A stretch of DNA of 64,000 nucleotides from Isochrysis galbana. Its lineage: Eukaryota; Haptophyta; Isochrysidales; Isochrysidaceae. The position numbers and the translations under genes are program-made. This document shows, piece by piece, positions 1 to 12,018 of this stretch. The notes beneath the pieces are model-generated. The model worked only from the letters and a program-made list of their open reading frames with translations, was not told the origin of the DNA and made no database searches. Numbering within the stretch: position 1 is the stretch's first letter; each line of letters begins with the position of its first letter. Location of the stretch: NCBI GenBank assembly GCA_018136815.1, contig CM030935.1, forward strand, positions 4,104,299 to 4,168,298, in the 5' to 3' direction.

Positions 1-741
1 GCGACTCACCATCCCCGTACACTACTAGGGGGATAGGGGTGAAGGGCTTAGATATGGTCCGGTGGCCCCCCCCCCCCCCCCCCCCCCCCGGTGATCTTTC
101 CCCCCCTTCCTCCTGTGTCTCCGAGTGGGCGGCCGACTCTGTCCCGACTTATCTTGTAAACAGGAGCGGGACTTACCGATTTTTCGGTGGGCGGAGCTCT
201 CGCTCCGCGCTCTTTCTCCCCTCTCCTGCGGCACGCGCGATGGCGCGCCACGTACTGCTGGTGGTACGCGGTTCGATTCTGGGCTCTATGACCTGTGTGC
301 TCGAATATCCTCAACCGCCCTTTTTTTATTTTTTTTGCCCCGGTGGATCACTGTACCATTTCGCCCGCTTCTTCTTTCTACTCTGCGGCAGGCCTCTAGC
401 TGCCCTCTGGCGACCCATGGAGGCTCCTGGAGGCCGGCTCAGGGGGCAGAGGAGGCTGGGGCTGGGCCCTGGCCTCCCCTGCCTCTCCCTCGCTGGCGCT
501 CCTGGGCCTCTGGGGCCCCCACGCTGCACCTGTCTGCCTGTCGATAGGGGGGGAGGGGGGGTTGGAGCAATGGGCTGGCCACGACTGGCCAGGATGAGCG
601 AATGGGGCGAGCCTGTGAGTGAGAGAGAGGGCCATCAGGCGTGCCAGGAGGATGGGTGGTTCCTCCCCCATGGCAGGGGAGGAGTGGAGAGAGGGGGGGG
701 CTCGTGCCCCCCCATGGGTCAACCAAGTATAAACTTAGTTG
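1..741 (-). mobile_element. SINE-like retroposon (A head, D-type body), cut by window edge
   Basis: The right end carries the family head in reverse orientation: a perfect hairpin (AACTAAGT, loop TTAT, ACTTAGTT, allowing one G-T pair) followed by a G-run/C-run hairpin around 690-720. The body contains the block 'GGGGGATAGGGGTGAAGGGC' near 28-47 and a poly-C tract at about 67-90. The same blocks recur at 8530-8600, 15130-15250 and 42800-42910. The tail lies outside the window, so no target-site duplication can be checked. ORFs across it are low-complexity shadows. Confidence 0.75.
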
Positions 742-1006
742 ATCCAGGGTAGAAGAAGAAGTGGAGAATTCAACCCGTAGCCCGTACACAAGTTTAAGAG
801 TTCGCTATCTATCAATTTTAGCTAATTTGGCGGGCGCAGCCAGCAGACAATGGCGGTGCGCGATTGCTTTATGTTTCGTGTTGCGCATGTTGGCAGTCCG
901 ATAATAAGGTTGTGGCGTGTGCGCGCCACCGGCATTGTTCCTCGCAGGACGCGATGGTCACCGCGCTAATCCCATCACGATAGTTTTACCTAGGCGACCA
1001 CCAATA
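742..1006. other. Intergenic spacer, no gene seen
   Basis: This short spacer lies between the retroposon head and the stop codon of the methyltransferase gene. Nothing with codon structure is visible. It probably holds the 3' untranslated region of the minus-strand gene. Confidence 0.4.
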
Positions 1007-2987
1007 CTAGCTACAAGATTGCAACCCGCAGCCACCACCATCACTCTGACCACCACCCTCCGGCTGTTTTTCGCTAGGGGTCTCGACTACAATAGCTGTA
1101 GTGGTGGTGGTGGCCGATGCTGCGGCCCAAGGATCGATTTGATGTCCATGGATCTTTGCGTAGATGCGCGAGAGCTTGCGGTCCGAATCTGCGGCGATGA
1201 CGGCGCGCCGCGAAAGCTGCGCATCACTCACTTTTCCGAGACCAACCAGGATGCGGTTTTCGGGCGTGATGCTCGCCGAAATCGTGCGATAGCGCACATC
1301 ATACCCACGAGCGACGATCATGCCGATTCTCGCAATGTCGATAGCTGCACGAACGTCGAGCTGCAGAGATGACGCGACCAATTTCATCTGGTTGGATGTA
1401 TGGTTGTCTCGCTGATGATGGATATGCCGCACAGGGGGGGAGCATCGTCAATCACTACCTCATGACTACCAAGTCCACGCTTCGTGGCCGAGCAGAGAGG
1501 GCAGGGGTATTGAATGGATATTGAAGGAGATGTGGGCGTCTCGTGCGCACGCTGAAGGGTAATACCGCGCATGTGCCCGTGCGCACCTGGCAGCAGGGCA
1601 TGACCATAAAATCAACCCCGCGCTGCGTACAAATGTTGATCACATCGTCAGTCAATTGGTTGCAGCAATGCACACCAACCACAAGCACGCTAGATGGGTC
1701 CTCCTCAGAATCGAGCATCGCAGGCAGCGCCTTCCGCATGTCGCACTCAATGTGAACCAGTGGTACCGGCATTTTGCACGGGCTGCATGTATCGGAAGCC
1801 AACACATCCGGGGCCGTTGTAGCTGCAGGGTGCTGTTGGGCAATCGGAATTGAGGAAACAACCGTCCCATTCGGGCCATTGCTCTTGCTCCCCCTGGAGA
1901 CTGGACCCGCCGAATCTCCCGCCGTACTACTGCTCGCCTTGCCGTCCCAAAAGGGTGCGAGGGCATCCCGGACGTTGGCGAAGGAGGCCGGACAAAATTT
2001 GTCGAGGACAACCGCGCGACTCACCCGGCCATATGCAAGGAACAGTGCACCGAGGGCTCCGTGAGAGCCACAGACGTCGTATATTACCGTCTTGCCCTTG
2101 GCGAAACGGTTCGTCTGCTTGAAGAAGGCCATGTTCTCACGAAACTCCTTCTCACAGGGTTTGGGGGGAGGAGCCGCTCTCAGCGCCCAGTAGATTTTGG
2201 ACTCGAGATTATTTCCCGTAACACTCAAGCTCATTGGCTTGTCCGTCTTGCTAGCTCCAGCACTAGGATCGCCAACATCGGCCTGCTGTACTTGAAGATG
2301 GCTAGCTCCCGAGGATGTGCTCCTCTCTATGCGAGAAAATTGAACACGCGGCTGGGAACCTCTAGAAGGCGACACCTTTTCTAGGACAAGTGGAATGCCG
2401 ACGGAGGTATCGATGGGTTCGCCCCCGAGCGCAAGTGCGGCATTGAGCGACTCTCGATCTCGCAGAGTAGCGAACGCGTATCTCCCGCCTGCGCACAGCT
2501 TTACAGCCTGGCACGCACCGGTTCCCAGCCGCCCATCAATCGCCTCACTGATATGACTCGGTGAGACTGCCCCGCGCAGATTTGAAATATGAACCTGTAG
2601 TGACTCGTCCATGCTGGTGGCACCCAGTGTGTGATTGGCTAACGTCGTCTGCTCTGCCTTCTGAATGATTGGCCTGGACGCGTCCAGCATGCCGACGATC
2701 GGATGAGCCGCGAGTGAGGCGGCAGCGTCCTCACCGATAAGCTCTGCGACGTCTTCGAGCAAGGCCTGTCTAGCCTCACGCACATTCCTTGCGCAGAGCG
2801 AGATGTCCTCGAGCGAGTCGCTCAGTGTAGCGAGCTCGACCAGCAGCGCGTCCTTGCGCTGCTCGAGCCGCGCGGTCTGCGCGGCGCAGCTCTGTTCGAC
2901 TTGGTCCATCGAGCCGAGCGTCTGCCGGATGTGCTGCTCGCAGAGCACGCGAAGCGGCACCAGTGCCGCCCCGCCCTCCACGGCCAT
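1007..2987 (-). CDS. Class I SAM-dependent methyltransferase (Methyltransf_32-like) with RRM-like segment
   Basis: Two exons are read: 2987-1587 and 1411-1007, joined across a phase-0 GTGCGC...CAG intron of 175 bp, giving about 601 aa. The N-terminus (about aa 25-100) is predicted coiled-coil. A segment near aa 170-215 (GRYAFATLRDRESLNAALAL) resembles the RNP1 half of an RRM. The methyltransferase part begins near aa 298 with the glycine-rich motif I (VIYDVCGSHGALGALFL). It continues through a VGVHCCNQL strand and MPCC motif, and exon 2 supplies GYDVRYRTISASITPENRILVG, the usual C-terminal signature of this family. The start is the first in-frame ATG; an upstream extension to 3044 begins with TTG and was not used. 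An RNA substrate is plausible from the RRM-like part, but this is inference. Confidence 0.75.
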
Positions 2988-3289
2988 CGTCTCTGCCGAG
3001 CGGCGAGCGCGGCCGCCACGTCGCGCCGTCCCAAGCGCCCACAAACATCTGGCAAGGAAATCTACTCTACTCTACTATTGTATCAGAGTTTTCTTCTTCT
3101 GTGACTGATGTGGGTCCGTAGCCCTTCGACGGCAACGGAGCCCCTACCCCCTACCCCGCGATGGGGGTGTGCGCGGTTGGTGCATGGCTCGTCCGGTGTA
3201 TGTGGCTAGGGATGCTAGAGGCTTGCGCTTCGTGCACGTGCCCGCTTCGTGGGCGTGCCCCTGTCCCCCCCTAGCTCCCCATGGCCCCA

Positions 3290-4715
3290 AGGAAGCCTGC
3301 CACCAAGCACCAAGCACCAAGCCTGTGCCCGCCCCTGGCCACTACACCATCCAGACCCACGATGCCCGAGCGATTGAGCGCGTCGCGACCGTCGAGGACG
3401 TCAGGAAAGCGGCAGAGTACTGCCGCGCGAACGACGTTGGCGTCAAAGCCGCGCTGGCAACAGGGTTGTTCCCCCATGCGACGCGCTCTCGGGTTGCGGG
3501 GGAGCTGCAGCGGCACTCCTCAAGCCAGGAAGTGGTCCGGGATGCGAACCAGCAGCTTCTCACGAATGCCGAGCGCACAAAGCTTGCACATTGGATACTG
3601 ACCCGCGCAGATGCACACGACCCGCAGAACCGCCACCAGATTTCTGTGAAAGTCCGCACGATGCTCGGCGAGCGCCATAGGTTCAACGACAAGTCTCGCA
3701 TAAAATAATTAATGTTATATCCTAGCCAACCCCACTAGCTAATTGGACACAACTTTTCCGTCCCGGAATCCCGCCATGCCTGACGAGCCAGGTGTCCGAG
3801 TGCTACCGGGGGAGGGGGCCCCGCCCCCCTCCCCCCGATATTCGTCCTCCCCCCAGTGCACGCACCGACCCCGCGCACCCCAGCACGTCCTCTCCTCGAG
3901 TCCACGCTGGGGGAAAACCCCTTTCGGGTAAAAACAACGCAGGGGGGGGGGGGCACTCATGAATAGGAGCCCAGAAACGCTAATCTCTCCTCGCAAGAGC
4001 GAGTGGCCGCGGCGAGCCGCGGCCCTTCCCTCCTGGTTCTGGCGCCCCCGTCTTCTCTTACCCAAACGGGGCGAGAAGACACGTAAACGCCGGAGGGGAG
4101 AGCTGCCACTCCCCCCTCCCCTCCCTCTTCCCTTTTCCTCCTCTCTTCCCTGCGGCGGGGGCCCATGGCGCGCGCCTGCGGCCCCTCTTCAGGTCCCCAG
4201 GAGGCCAGCAGGGGCCTGGGAGCGCAGCTCAGGGGGCAGGTGAGGCTGGGGCATGGCCCTGGCCCCTCCTGCCTCTCCATCGCTGGCTCTCGAGCCCCTG
4301 CCAGTCGACTGGAGCTGGCTGGGGGGTCCTGATCAGGGGGGCCCAGGGGGAGGAGGGGCTGGTCAGAGGGATGGGCTGGCCACGACAGGCCAGGGCGGGC
4401 GAATCAGGCGTGCCTGTGGGGAGAGGGATGGGTCAGCATGGCAGTGTGCTCCTGGCAAGCCATCAGGCATGCCAGGAGAGTGGGTGGTTCCTCCCCCATG
4501 GCGGGGGAGGAGTGGAGAGAGGGGGGGGCTCGTGCCCCGCCATGGGTGAACCAAGTATAAACTTAGTTGAACGACAAGTCTCGCAAGTACGGAGTACGGC
4601 AAGGGCTGCATCCTTCTGAACACCCCTGAGCTCAACCACCTCAACTCGCAGGTCGACCTGTCACACACCTTCTTCCAGCGTATCTACCCGTGGTGGCGTG
4701 CTCAACTATCATGTC
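3290..4715 (+). pseudogene. DDE-type transposase N-terminal region, interrupted by a retroposon
   Basis: Residues encoded at about 3390-3690 have the look of a Tc5/CENP-B-like helix-turn-helix region (KAALATGLFPHATRSRVAGE, then LTNAERTKLAHWILTRAD and a KVRTMLGERH helix). The frame is broken at 3701 by an 869-bp retroposon. It resumes after 4569 in a different frame, where GCILLNTPELNHL...SHTFFQRIYPWW is encoded. The frame change is explained by a 7-bp tandem duplication (GTACGGAGTACGG) just downstream of the insertion. Family assignment is from pattern only. The element is inactive, with an inserted retroposon, a frameshift and no catalytic domain seen. Confidence 0.55.
3701..4569 (-). mobile_element. 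Full-length SINE-like retroposon, copy 1 (A head, A tail)
   Basis: An 869-bp element is flanked by the perfect 16-bp target-site duplication AACGACAAGTCTCGCA at 3685-3700 and 4570-4585. Read on the minus strand it starts with CAACTAAGTTTATACTTGGT, then a G-run/C-run hairpin. It ends in TAGGATATAACATTAATT plus an A/T-rich tail. It is nearly identical over its length to the copy at 25444-26311 and close to 41247-42101, so it is recent. A long duplication plus a 3' A-rich tail is the mark of target-primed reverse transcription. No protein of known function is encoded. Confidence 0.9.
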
Positions 4716-4945
4716 GTATTCCATACGAGGACAGACTTTTACTTCTAGCCTGTGAGTTATTTTAACTCTCAAGGTCTCGTTGATGGGTATATCGTATATC
4801 GCCTCTTCTCCTACTTTCTCTTGATGTCATCAAACGTTCCACGATTGTCGTCTGTCTTCTGTTATACCTCGGTCGCAGCTCCCCAGCGAGGTCTGCCCTC
4901 GTTGTGCCGACTCCTCCTATCACCAACGCATAGGTCTCAATCAAC
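4716..4945. other. Spacer, no gene seen
   Basis: This stretch is AT-richer than its surroundings and has no recognisable domain in any frame. It may be further remains of the transposase element to its left. Confidence 0.3.
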
Positions 4946-5595
4946 ATGGAGGAGCTCCAAGAAATGGAGCCCCCTGAATTCGAGATAATGTCGAAAATCG
5001 TCATCGTGTTCGAATCCACGGACAAAGAAGCCAAAGTCAAAGACGAAGCTTTCGGGGCAATAGTGAATAGTGGCCCACCTCAATAGTCAATAGGCTTGAA
5101 GGTGTCGACCTTAAGCCGGACTACATCTCCAAGAGCGCCGCTGGCCCATGGGAGATTCTCGTCACGGCCGACTGCGCGAACCAATTCCGCGCCACCTTCA
5201 AAAACGTCACGAGCTTCCAGATGATCGGCATCCCGGCCCCCATCAACATCAAATACAAGACCCTCGACGACAAAGCGCACGAGCTGCCTCAAGCGTCTTC
5301 ACGGGCACTCGCGAACGCGTTTCAAGACGTCTCGGCGCACCTAGTCGTCCGCAACTACAAGTTCGAGATGAAACTGCTCATCTCCATGAACTCCTTGTCG
5401 AAAGCGGTCGAGAACTAGGGATTCATCTTCCTGCAAGGCAACCAGGAGCGCACCAAAGTGGTCACGCCCGAAGGCATCATCGTCACCCAAGGCAAGAAAG
5501 AGGTCTACCACCTCTACGTCGCTCCGAAAACGGGCTCGTTCGCATCTTTCGACTTCCCCCGCAAAATCCTACTCAACATCAAGGGCAGAGATTGA
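4946..5595 (+). pseudogene. Degraded ORF of unknown family, one frameshift and one in-frame stop
   Basis: An ATG at 4946 opens a 49-codon frame (MEELQEMEPPEFEIMSKIVI...) that stops at about 5085. The frame one register over stays open from about 5070 to 5417 (VDLKPDYISKS...PWEILVTADCANQF...GIPAPINIKYKTL...). It stops at TAG 5416-5418, and the same frame continues with ordinary composition (GFIFLQGNQE...YHLYVAPKTG) to TGA 5593-5595. Base use is more even than in the flanking genes. I do not recognise the family. A retroelement ORF1-like or viral origin is possible, and nothing here proves either. Confidence 0.45.
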
Positions 5596-6121
5596 GCGAA
5601 CGCCAGAGAGCGAAGAAACCCAGATCCCTTGCGTCTCGCGTGGGTGTGGACGTGTGGACGGGCGTTACTCTGCACTCTGCAACCCCACAAAAATTAGGAT
5701 CAACGTAAAAACTTGAACTTGAGCAGCCTTTACTCTCCTTACTTTATTCACGCCGTATTCTGGGATTCTGGGAGACGCACCCTCCCTGCGGTGATCCCCC
5801 ACCGCCCCCACATCTCATCCCCTTCTACCTCCTCGTCTCTCCCTCTCCGTCCATCTCAGTACAGATTACAGGATTCTCCTTTCGTGGTGATTAATGTGAG
5901 ATGAATCTGATGATTATGGCGGGATCTATCGGAATATGTGAGAATGAGAGACAAAAAAGAGAATAGAGTAAGGAGAGGGCGGCGCCATTGTGAGGTGGGG
6001 AGACGCGGCGGCGGCGGACATCCGGGGGGTTCTCACGTCTCCGTGGCGCGGCGGCTCGCAGTGGCTGCGAGCAGCGACGAAGCTCTGTGGGGCGGCTGCA
6101 CGAGGGCTAAGCTGCCGCGCG
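5596..6121. promoter_or_regulatory. Upstream region of the lipase gene
   Basis: About 520 bp lie between the degraded ORF and the lipase start. A pyrimidine-rich stretch at 5790-5880 is followed by a short AT-rich part and then a GC-rich leader. No TATA box stands out. The in-frame opening back to 5990 begins with a non-ATG codon and is probably 5' untranslated sequence. Confidence 0.35.
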
Positions 6122-8031
6122 ATGGCGTCATATATTTGCCTCACCAAGAACGAGAAGGAGAAGCTGCCGCCTGGCTACGAGGTTGACAAGGCTGCGGAGT
6201 GCTTCCACTGGGCGTGCGGCCGCGCGTACGCCACGCCAATCGGGCGCGAAGTGAAGCCATTCATTGTCCATCCGGATGGAATCGCAATGTGCGAGATCCG
6301 AGGCGAGGAGCTCCTCATTGTCTTCCGCGGGACTGTGATGGCGATGGTAAACGAGGTGGCCAGAAATATCTTCGGCTGTGGGATAGATCCTGCCCAGCTC
6401 TTTGACGATGGCGACACCACGTGCATGCCCGGCGAGCCGCGATGCCACAAGATGTACATCCTGCGCGCGTTCGATGCGCTCTTCACCTGGCTGCATATCG
6501 ACGTATTCGGCGAGAAGCGCGCATGGCACCAGCTGCGCAAAATCACCATCTGCGGCCACTCGATGGGAGGGTCCGTGGCCATGCTTTTCGCGTGGCTTCT
6601 CAAGCACACGGACGAGCGGCTCCACTCTCTCAAGCACGGCTGCACCATGACTGTCGTTGGCCTTGCTGAGGTGTACAACAATCAATGCCTGAGGTGATGC
6701 ACTTGTTGTGCCCAAAGCCTATCGCCGTGAACTGATGAGCCCTTGGCACGACCCTGCCACATAGTGCGAGCACAATTCCTTGCCGCGTCATTGGCACGTC
6801 GTCCGAGTGTATATGTGTAGAAGCCTGACTAGATACTGCGTGTGACGTGATCGGCAGACTCGCACCGGCACTGAGGCTGGAACGGCGAGAGAGCAACTTC
6901 TACAATCATAAGACAGGCAACATGTTGCCGTGGGAATCAGTGGTCCTGCACCCAGATTGCGAGATTAGCGTCTACTCTTTCTCCTCGACGCAAGTGAGTT
7001 GAAGGATGCAACAGGAAACCCAGCGACCTGGCGTGATCTTGCGTGACGTATGCCCTCCCTGGCGCTGGAGCCTCAGAGGTTCAGTGCACGCAATCTGATT
7101 CGCACTCGATGAGATTCTGCGGCCTTCTCACCCCGAGCTTGTCCGGGCCCCGGGCACCGTCTCGCATTCTCAGATCGGAAATTACGCATTCAAGCGTATG
7201 TATGAACAAACGATCACTCGCTCGTACAACCACTACATGTATTGGGACCCCGTGACTCCGTTGGTCTTTCCATGGACCTTCAAGCCGGGGTACCAACTGC
7301 CTATCGCCATGAAGAAGGACACCTGGAAATTTTGCATCAATTTTTTCACCGGCGGATCTCAGCTGCACGCTCCGAGCCACTTGCTCTTCTCATGCTTCTA
7401 CGAGTACTTCTCCTACCACAACCTCGACAAGGAACGACTTTGGAAGCTCCTCGAGCCGCATCTACGCGTTGACCCACTGGTGGCGAAAATCGGCGACATC
7501 GGAGCCGGGAAGTCATCATGGATGACAATCCCCAGTGAACTCGAGGGCAAGATCCGACAGGATTCAGCGCTCCAACGGGAGCTCTTATGCGGTGGTGTTT
7601 CCACAATGACGCACGAAGACCTCATGTTTGTCTGGAACGACCCCCAAGTCGTCTCCAACTCCTCCATAGTACTAGCCACTTTCGCGGTCTGCGTCCTCAT
7701 TCCCGTCGCCTTTTGTGTGCTTGGGATCATTCTAGTGCTCTGCTCGGTGTTCACGCCCCTCGTGCTGTTCCCATACGTCATTTACTCGTACATCGTCGAC
7801 CGCCTGTTTTGGTACATAGGATTTGCCGGATACTTGATGAGACGCAAGCGCCGTCGTCAGTTGCATAGGCTCGGCGCCATCAGCCCCTATGAGGACGAGC
7901 CTAATCTAGAGGCCGCCGATGTTGAGACGGCAACTCCGCAAGCCCAAGTCAAAGCGCCTGCGCTAGCTCCACCCACTAATGGCTACGTAAAAGCTCTACG
8001 CCAAAAGAATGGATACTCGGCGGCCCCATAA
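6122..8031 (+). CDS. Class 3 lipase-like alpha/beta hydrolase with C-terminal membrane segments
   Basis: Three exons are read: 6122-6693, 6858-6993 and 7114-8031, giving about 541 aa. The first junction is phase 2 (TGAG|GTGATG to CGGCAG|A). The second is phase 0 (CAA|GTGAGT). Its acceptor at 7113 is the least certain boundary. Near aa 145 is the nucleophile elbow GHSMGGSVAMLFAWLL, preceded by LLIVFRGTV, which corresponds to the oxyanion strand of class 3 lipases. At about aa 418-470 a very hydrophobic stretch (SIVLATFAVCVLIPVAFCVL... to YSYIVDRLFWYIGFAGYL) reads as two membrane helices, followed by a basic RRKRRRQ stop-transfer motif. The enzyme is therefore probably a membrane-anchored acylglycerol or phospholipid hydrolase. 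The substrate cannot be told from sequence. Confidence 0.8.
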
Positions 8032-9658
8032 TATCTGAGGCTAGTACATGTTGGACCTCACGGTGCGGAGTAGGACACGCTCTAGCTTTTTCTTAACGGA
8101 GAAAGGCGGTTCCGGGAGGCCATTCGTTGGGATTTGTGATTGAGAACACATAGGGAATGGCAACGCGACTCGTGCATAGCGTTTGATGGGGAGAGCGTTC
8201 ACCTGCATCACTGAGGGATGGATACATGATGGAGGCTCGACTCGAGTTTCCTCAAGACAAGACAGATCTGACACCGCAACCCGACGATCTAGCTAGATCT
8301 GGCTACTAGATTGCCAAGCAGCCGCCAACGCACTTTGTTTGCGATTCATTCGCGCTTGGTCTTGCATAGACTAGCGACCAAAATGAAAATTAATTGATTT
8401 AAATTCTTAATAGTCTCACCGCACACGCGGCCGTGGACCCTCTACTTTCTACTCACGCAGCAAAACTGTCTACACCCCCACTCCCCCGGCCCTTGCTCCC
8501 CCCCGCCATCAGGCGACTCCCCCCGTGCACTACTAGGGGGATAGGGGTGAAGGGCTTAGATATGAAGATATGTAGATATGGTCCGGTGGCCCATTATTAA
8601 GAAGTTTTTTTATTGTGCTACCAGCACGCCGCTACTCCTTCCTTTCCCCTCTCCAACCTGCCTTGCGGCAACTCGTGCGCTACTAAGGGGGCCCGGGTTG
8701 TGTGGGTGGCGGGATTTGGCAGGGTGTCCCGGCCCCTAGCGGTAAGGTCCTCTGCTCCGCTTCTCCTTCCTCCTGTTCCGCTAAGTGGCCGGTGGGTGTG
8801 AGAAGCCGAAATCGCTGCATATACTAATGGAGCCAAGGATCTAAGATCTAATGTTCGTTCTTAACGTTCTAGAGTTTCTCGAAGCGGATTACTCTCTTCC
8901 GGTTGCTATCCGTTGCGACAACTGAGCAACAATCGCCTCAATCAAGAACCCTGGTGTTACGTACGGCTCGCACTCGTCACTACGAAAATTGGCTTTGGTT
9001 TGGCCGCAAGCAATTTCTCGATCTTACTTATCTCTACTCCTTCGTCCTTCGTGGCTGTCGACCAACAACCAAATTGCCGACATGATGACTAAGGCTCTAG
9101 AAAAAAAAACATCTGAAGATTCTGGGCTACACACCTACTACTGCCTGGGTATCCCCTCTCTACTTACACCGCCCTTAAATTCCCTCCCTCCACCTCTTTC
9201 CCTGCCCCCCTTCATTCCTTGGTCTTCGGTTTCCGGGGTCCGGCCCTGGTGCCCTACCTAAGGCCTGGTTCGGAGTGTGGGGGCCGGGCAGGCCTGTTGT
9301 CGTCTTTCGTGGCCTGCGTCCCACAGTGTGAGAAAAAGTCCCGCTGGGGGACAATAAGAAAAAACTGGGCTCAAGCAGACAAGTCCCCGGCACCCGGGGA
9401 GACAGCCGCGAGAGGCGAGGCGGGAGAGGAGAATTCTCTCGGGGGAGGATTAGAGAGGGTGAGGGCCCGGCGAAACAACTGTAATGCAGCGACCGGGAAA
9501 CATAAGTTCTCTGTCGTTCACCGACAAGTGATTTGACAAGTCTACGATAGATAGATTTATTTCTCATAAACACATCATTAAATTATGTTACGAATGGTGC
9601 CCCCAGCGCCCTTTCAAACATGCCACACACACTAGAAATCAGGCTCTAGACGCGCACA
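8032..9658. repeat. Retroposon fragments, no gene
   Basis: The D-type body block (ACTACTAGGGGGATAGGGGT) is at 8529-8550. A second block (CCAACCTGCCTTGCGGCAAC) at 8657-8680 recurs in variant form at 29010, 63190 and, reversed, at 36750-36790. A B-type tail in reverse orientation (AAAAAACATCTGAAGATTCT) lies at about 9100-9122. The 9180-9330 region repeats sequence seen near 35330-35400. Several truncated insertions appear stacked. Reading frames here are chance openings. Confidence 0.6.
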
Positions 9659-9703
9659 TATGGACTGCCTGCGCGTCGCCATGCGGCGCACAGACAGTCC
9701 ATA
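9659..9703. other. Imperfect inverted repeat (hairpin)
   Basis: TATGGACTG at 9659-9667 pairs with CAGTCCATA at 9695-9703, and the inner arms continue with partial pairing around a short loop. It lies in repeat-rich intergenic DNA. It could be a small-RNA precursor or a remnant of an element end. Confidence 0.4.
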
Positions 9704-9899
9704 CACATATCTTACGAATACACACGCGCACTGCCCCCCCAATTCGACCCCTTCGAGCCCTGTAGCCGATCTGCTGACCGGCCGCGCCTGCCGAGAGAGA
9801 CGCCAACTCTGACTTTTCAGCCAGGGAAGCTTGCTGCGAGGCGGGTGTGGGCTGGGGCGGGGTCAGGTGCTGGGTATGGCACACCCAGGCCAAGGCCGG

Positions 9900-10115
9900 G
9901 CGGTGTCGAATCAAGCCGAAGCTTGATCGTGGCAAGTCTCAGTGGGGCTAGGGCATGAGTGAAGAGAAGTCTTGAGAGAGCGGGGGAAAGGGCGCGCTAC
10001 ATCGCGACGACGGCCCACGAGACACCACCCCATCACTCACTCACCAACAAGAAAACTCCGAAAACTAACGCGACATCGCACAAACAAATCAATGAAACGA
10101 GGAAGGACAAACGAA
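9900..10115 (+). repeat. Repeat family F, copy 1
   Basis: About 215 bp starting near AATCAAGC...GCTTGATCGTGG, then GAAGAGAAGTCTTGAGAGAG, GGGCGCGCTACATCGCGACG and CACTCACTCACCAACAAG. Copies at about 17515-17765 and 40150-40390 follow the same order. The similarity stops at different points on the right. It is probably part of a larger retroelement. Confidence 0.7.
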
Positions 10116-10118
10116 CAA

Positions 10119-10527
10119 AAATGCGCCTCCGGCTTTTGGTGCCTACCCATCAAAGAGGAGGATAAGCCCATCACGGCCTTTTGCACCCATCGCCAAAAAT
10201 ATGAGTTCAACTACTTGCCGTTCGGCGTGCAGTCTGGCCCCTCCTACATGTGCCGCCTCATGGACGCTGTGCTTCAAGGCCTAGCCTGGGAAGTCTGCAT
10301 GCCCTACCTGGACGACATCGGAATCTGGTCTACAGGCACGGGCGACACCCTCGACGCTCGCGTGGCTGCCTTCTTCCACCAAATGCTCCACCGCCTCGAC
10401 CTCGTGCTCGAGCGTCTCCGTTGGGCCGGCCTCACGTGCAAGGCGTCCAAATGTGTCCTCTTTGCTATTAAGGGAGAGTACCTGGGCCACGTCGTTTCCC
10501 GCCGCGGCCTAGAAATGGACCCAAGAA
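10119..10527 (+). pseudogene. Ty3/gypsy-type reverse transcriptase fragment
   Basis: The translated segment begins ASGFWCLPIKEEDKPITAFC, continues YEFNYLPFGVQSGPSYMCRL and contains the catalytic motif YLDDIGIWS at about 10307-10333. It ends shortly after GEYLGHVVSRRGLEM. These are the palm and thumb landmarks of LTR-retrotransposon reverse transcriptases. Only about 130 aa are present. The fragment abuts family F sequence on the left and unrelated pyrimidine-rich DNA on the right, so it is truncated at both ends with no protease, RNase H or integrase. Confidence 0.85.
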
Positions 10528-10529
10528 GA

Positions 10530-11061
10530 TCGAGGTTCCCTCCTTACTTTCTACCTACTCGTTCGCGGTAACCGCCGTTCGCCGTCGGCTCTTCCGTCGC
10601 ATCGTCGCTCTCTTGTCGGCTTTCTCTTCCTTGTTTCCTCTCGGATTGTTGTCGGACTCGTCGGATTGGAACCCTGTCGGCCTCTGTCGCCCTCGTCCCT
10701 CGCCCCAGTCGCTCCTCGCTCCCTCGCTCTCGCTCTCGCTCTCGCTCAGTCGTAACAAGCAATCTTACAACACCAACCAAATCTACTCACCCACTCACCC
10801 TCGCGATCCACTATGTCCGCTCCGTCTTCGCGCTCGCCCTCGCCACTGCCTGCCATCCATCCTCCAACCATGGAAGATGGTCTGCCCGTCCCGCCCGCCA
10901 ATGGCCGAAATGCCGTGCCTTCCGCCGCCTACCTTCCGTCCCGTTCGGCCCCTCCTGTTCCATCCGTAACCTCCAATCCGTCACACCCCTGTGCCTCTCT
11001 GGCTCGTCTGGCTCCAAACCACCGAGCACCGAGCACGAAGGGCACGCGAAAGTTCTCGTAA
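10530..11061 (+). mobile_element. LINE-like 5' region with short proline/serine-rich ORF
   Basis: A pyrimidine-rich leader with iterated CTCGCTCT units is followed by an ATG at 10813 opening 82 codons (MSAPSSRSPSPLPAIHPP...). A very similar leader and start (MSLSPPSSPSPKPACPP) occurs at about 58440-58680 and joins directly to a retroposon tail there. It is probably the start of a retrotransposon ORF1 (gag-like). Assignment is by resemblance between the copies only. Confidence 0.4.
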
Positions 11062-11873
<812 letters not shown>

Positions 11874-12018
11874 CCCCCCCCCCTCTCTCTCCCCCTCTCC
11901 TTTACTGTCTGCCTTCTTCTTCCCTTTCCCCTCCCAACTCTCTCATCTTTCTCTCCTATCTCCCTCTCTCCTCCCTCTCTCACAATATCATGAACAGGAG
12001 AAGGGGGCGCGGGCGCCG

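Noticed and set aside
260..300. GGTTCGATTC box suggesting a tRNA or polymerase III promoter
   Set aside because: The flanking bases do not form a T-arm, and no acceptor or anticodon arms can be drawn. It may still be a chance B-box.
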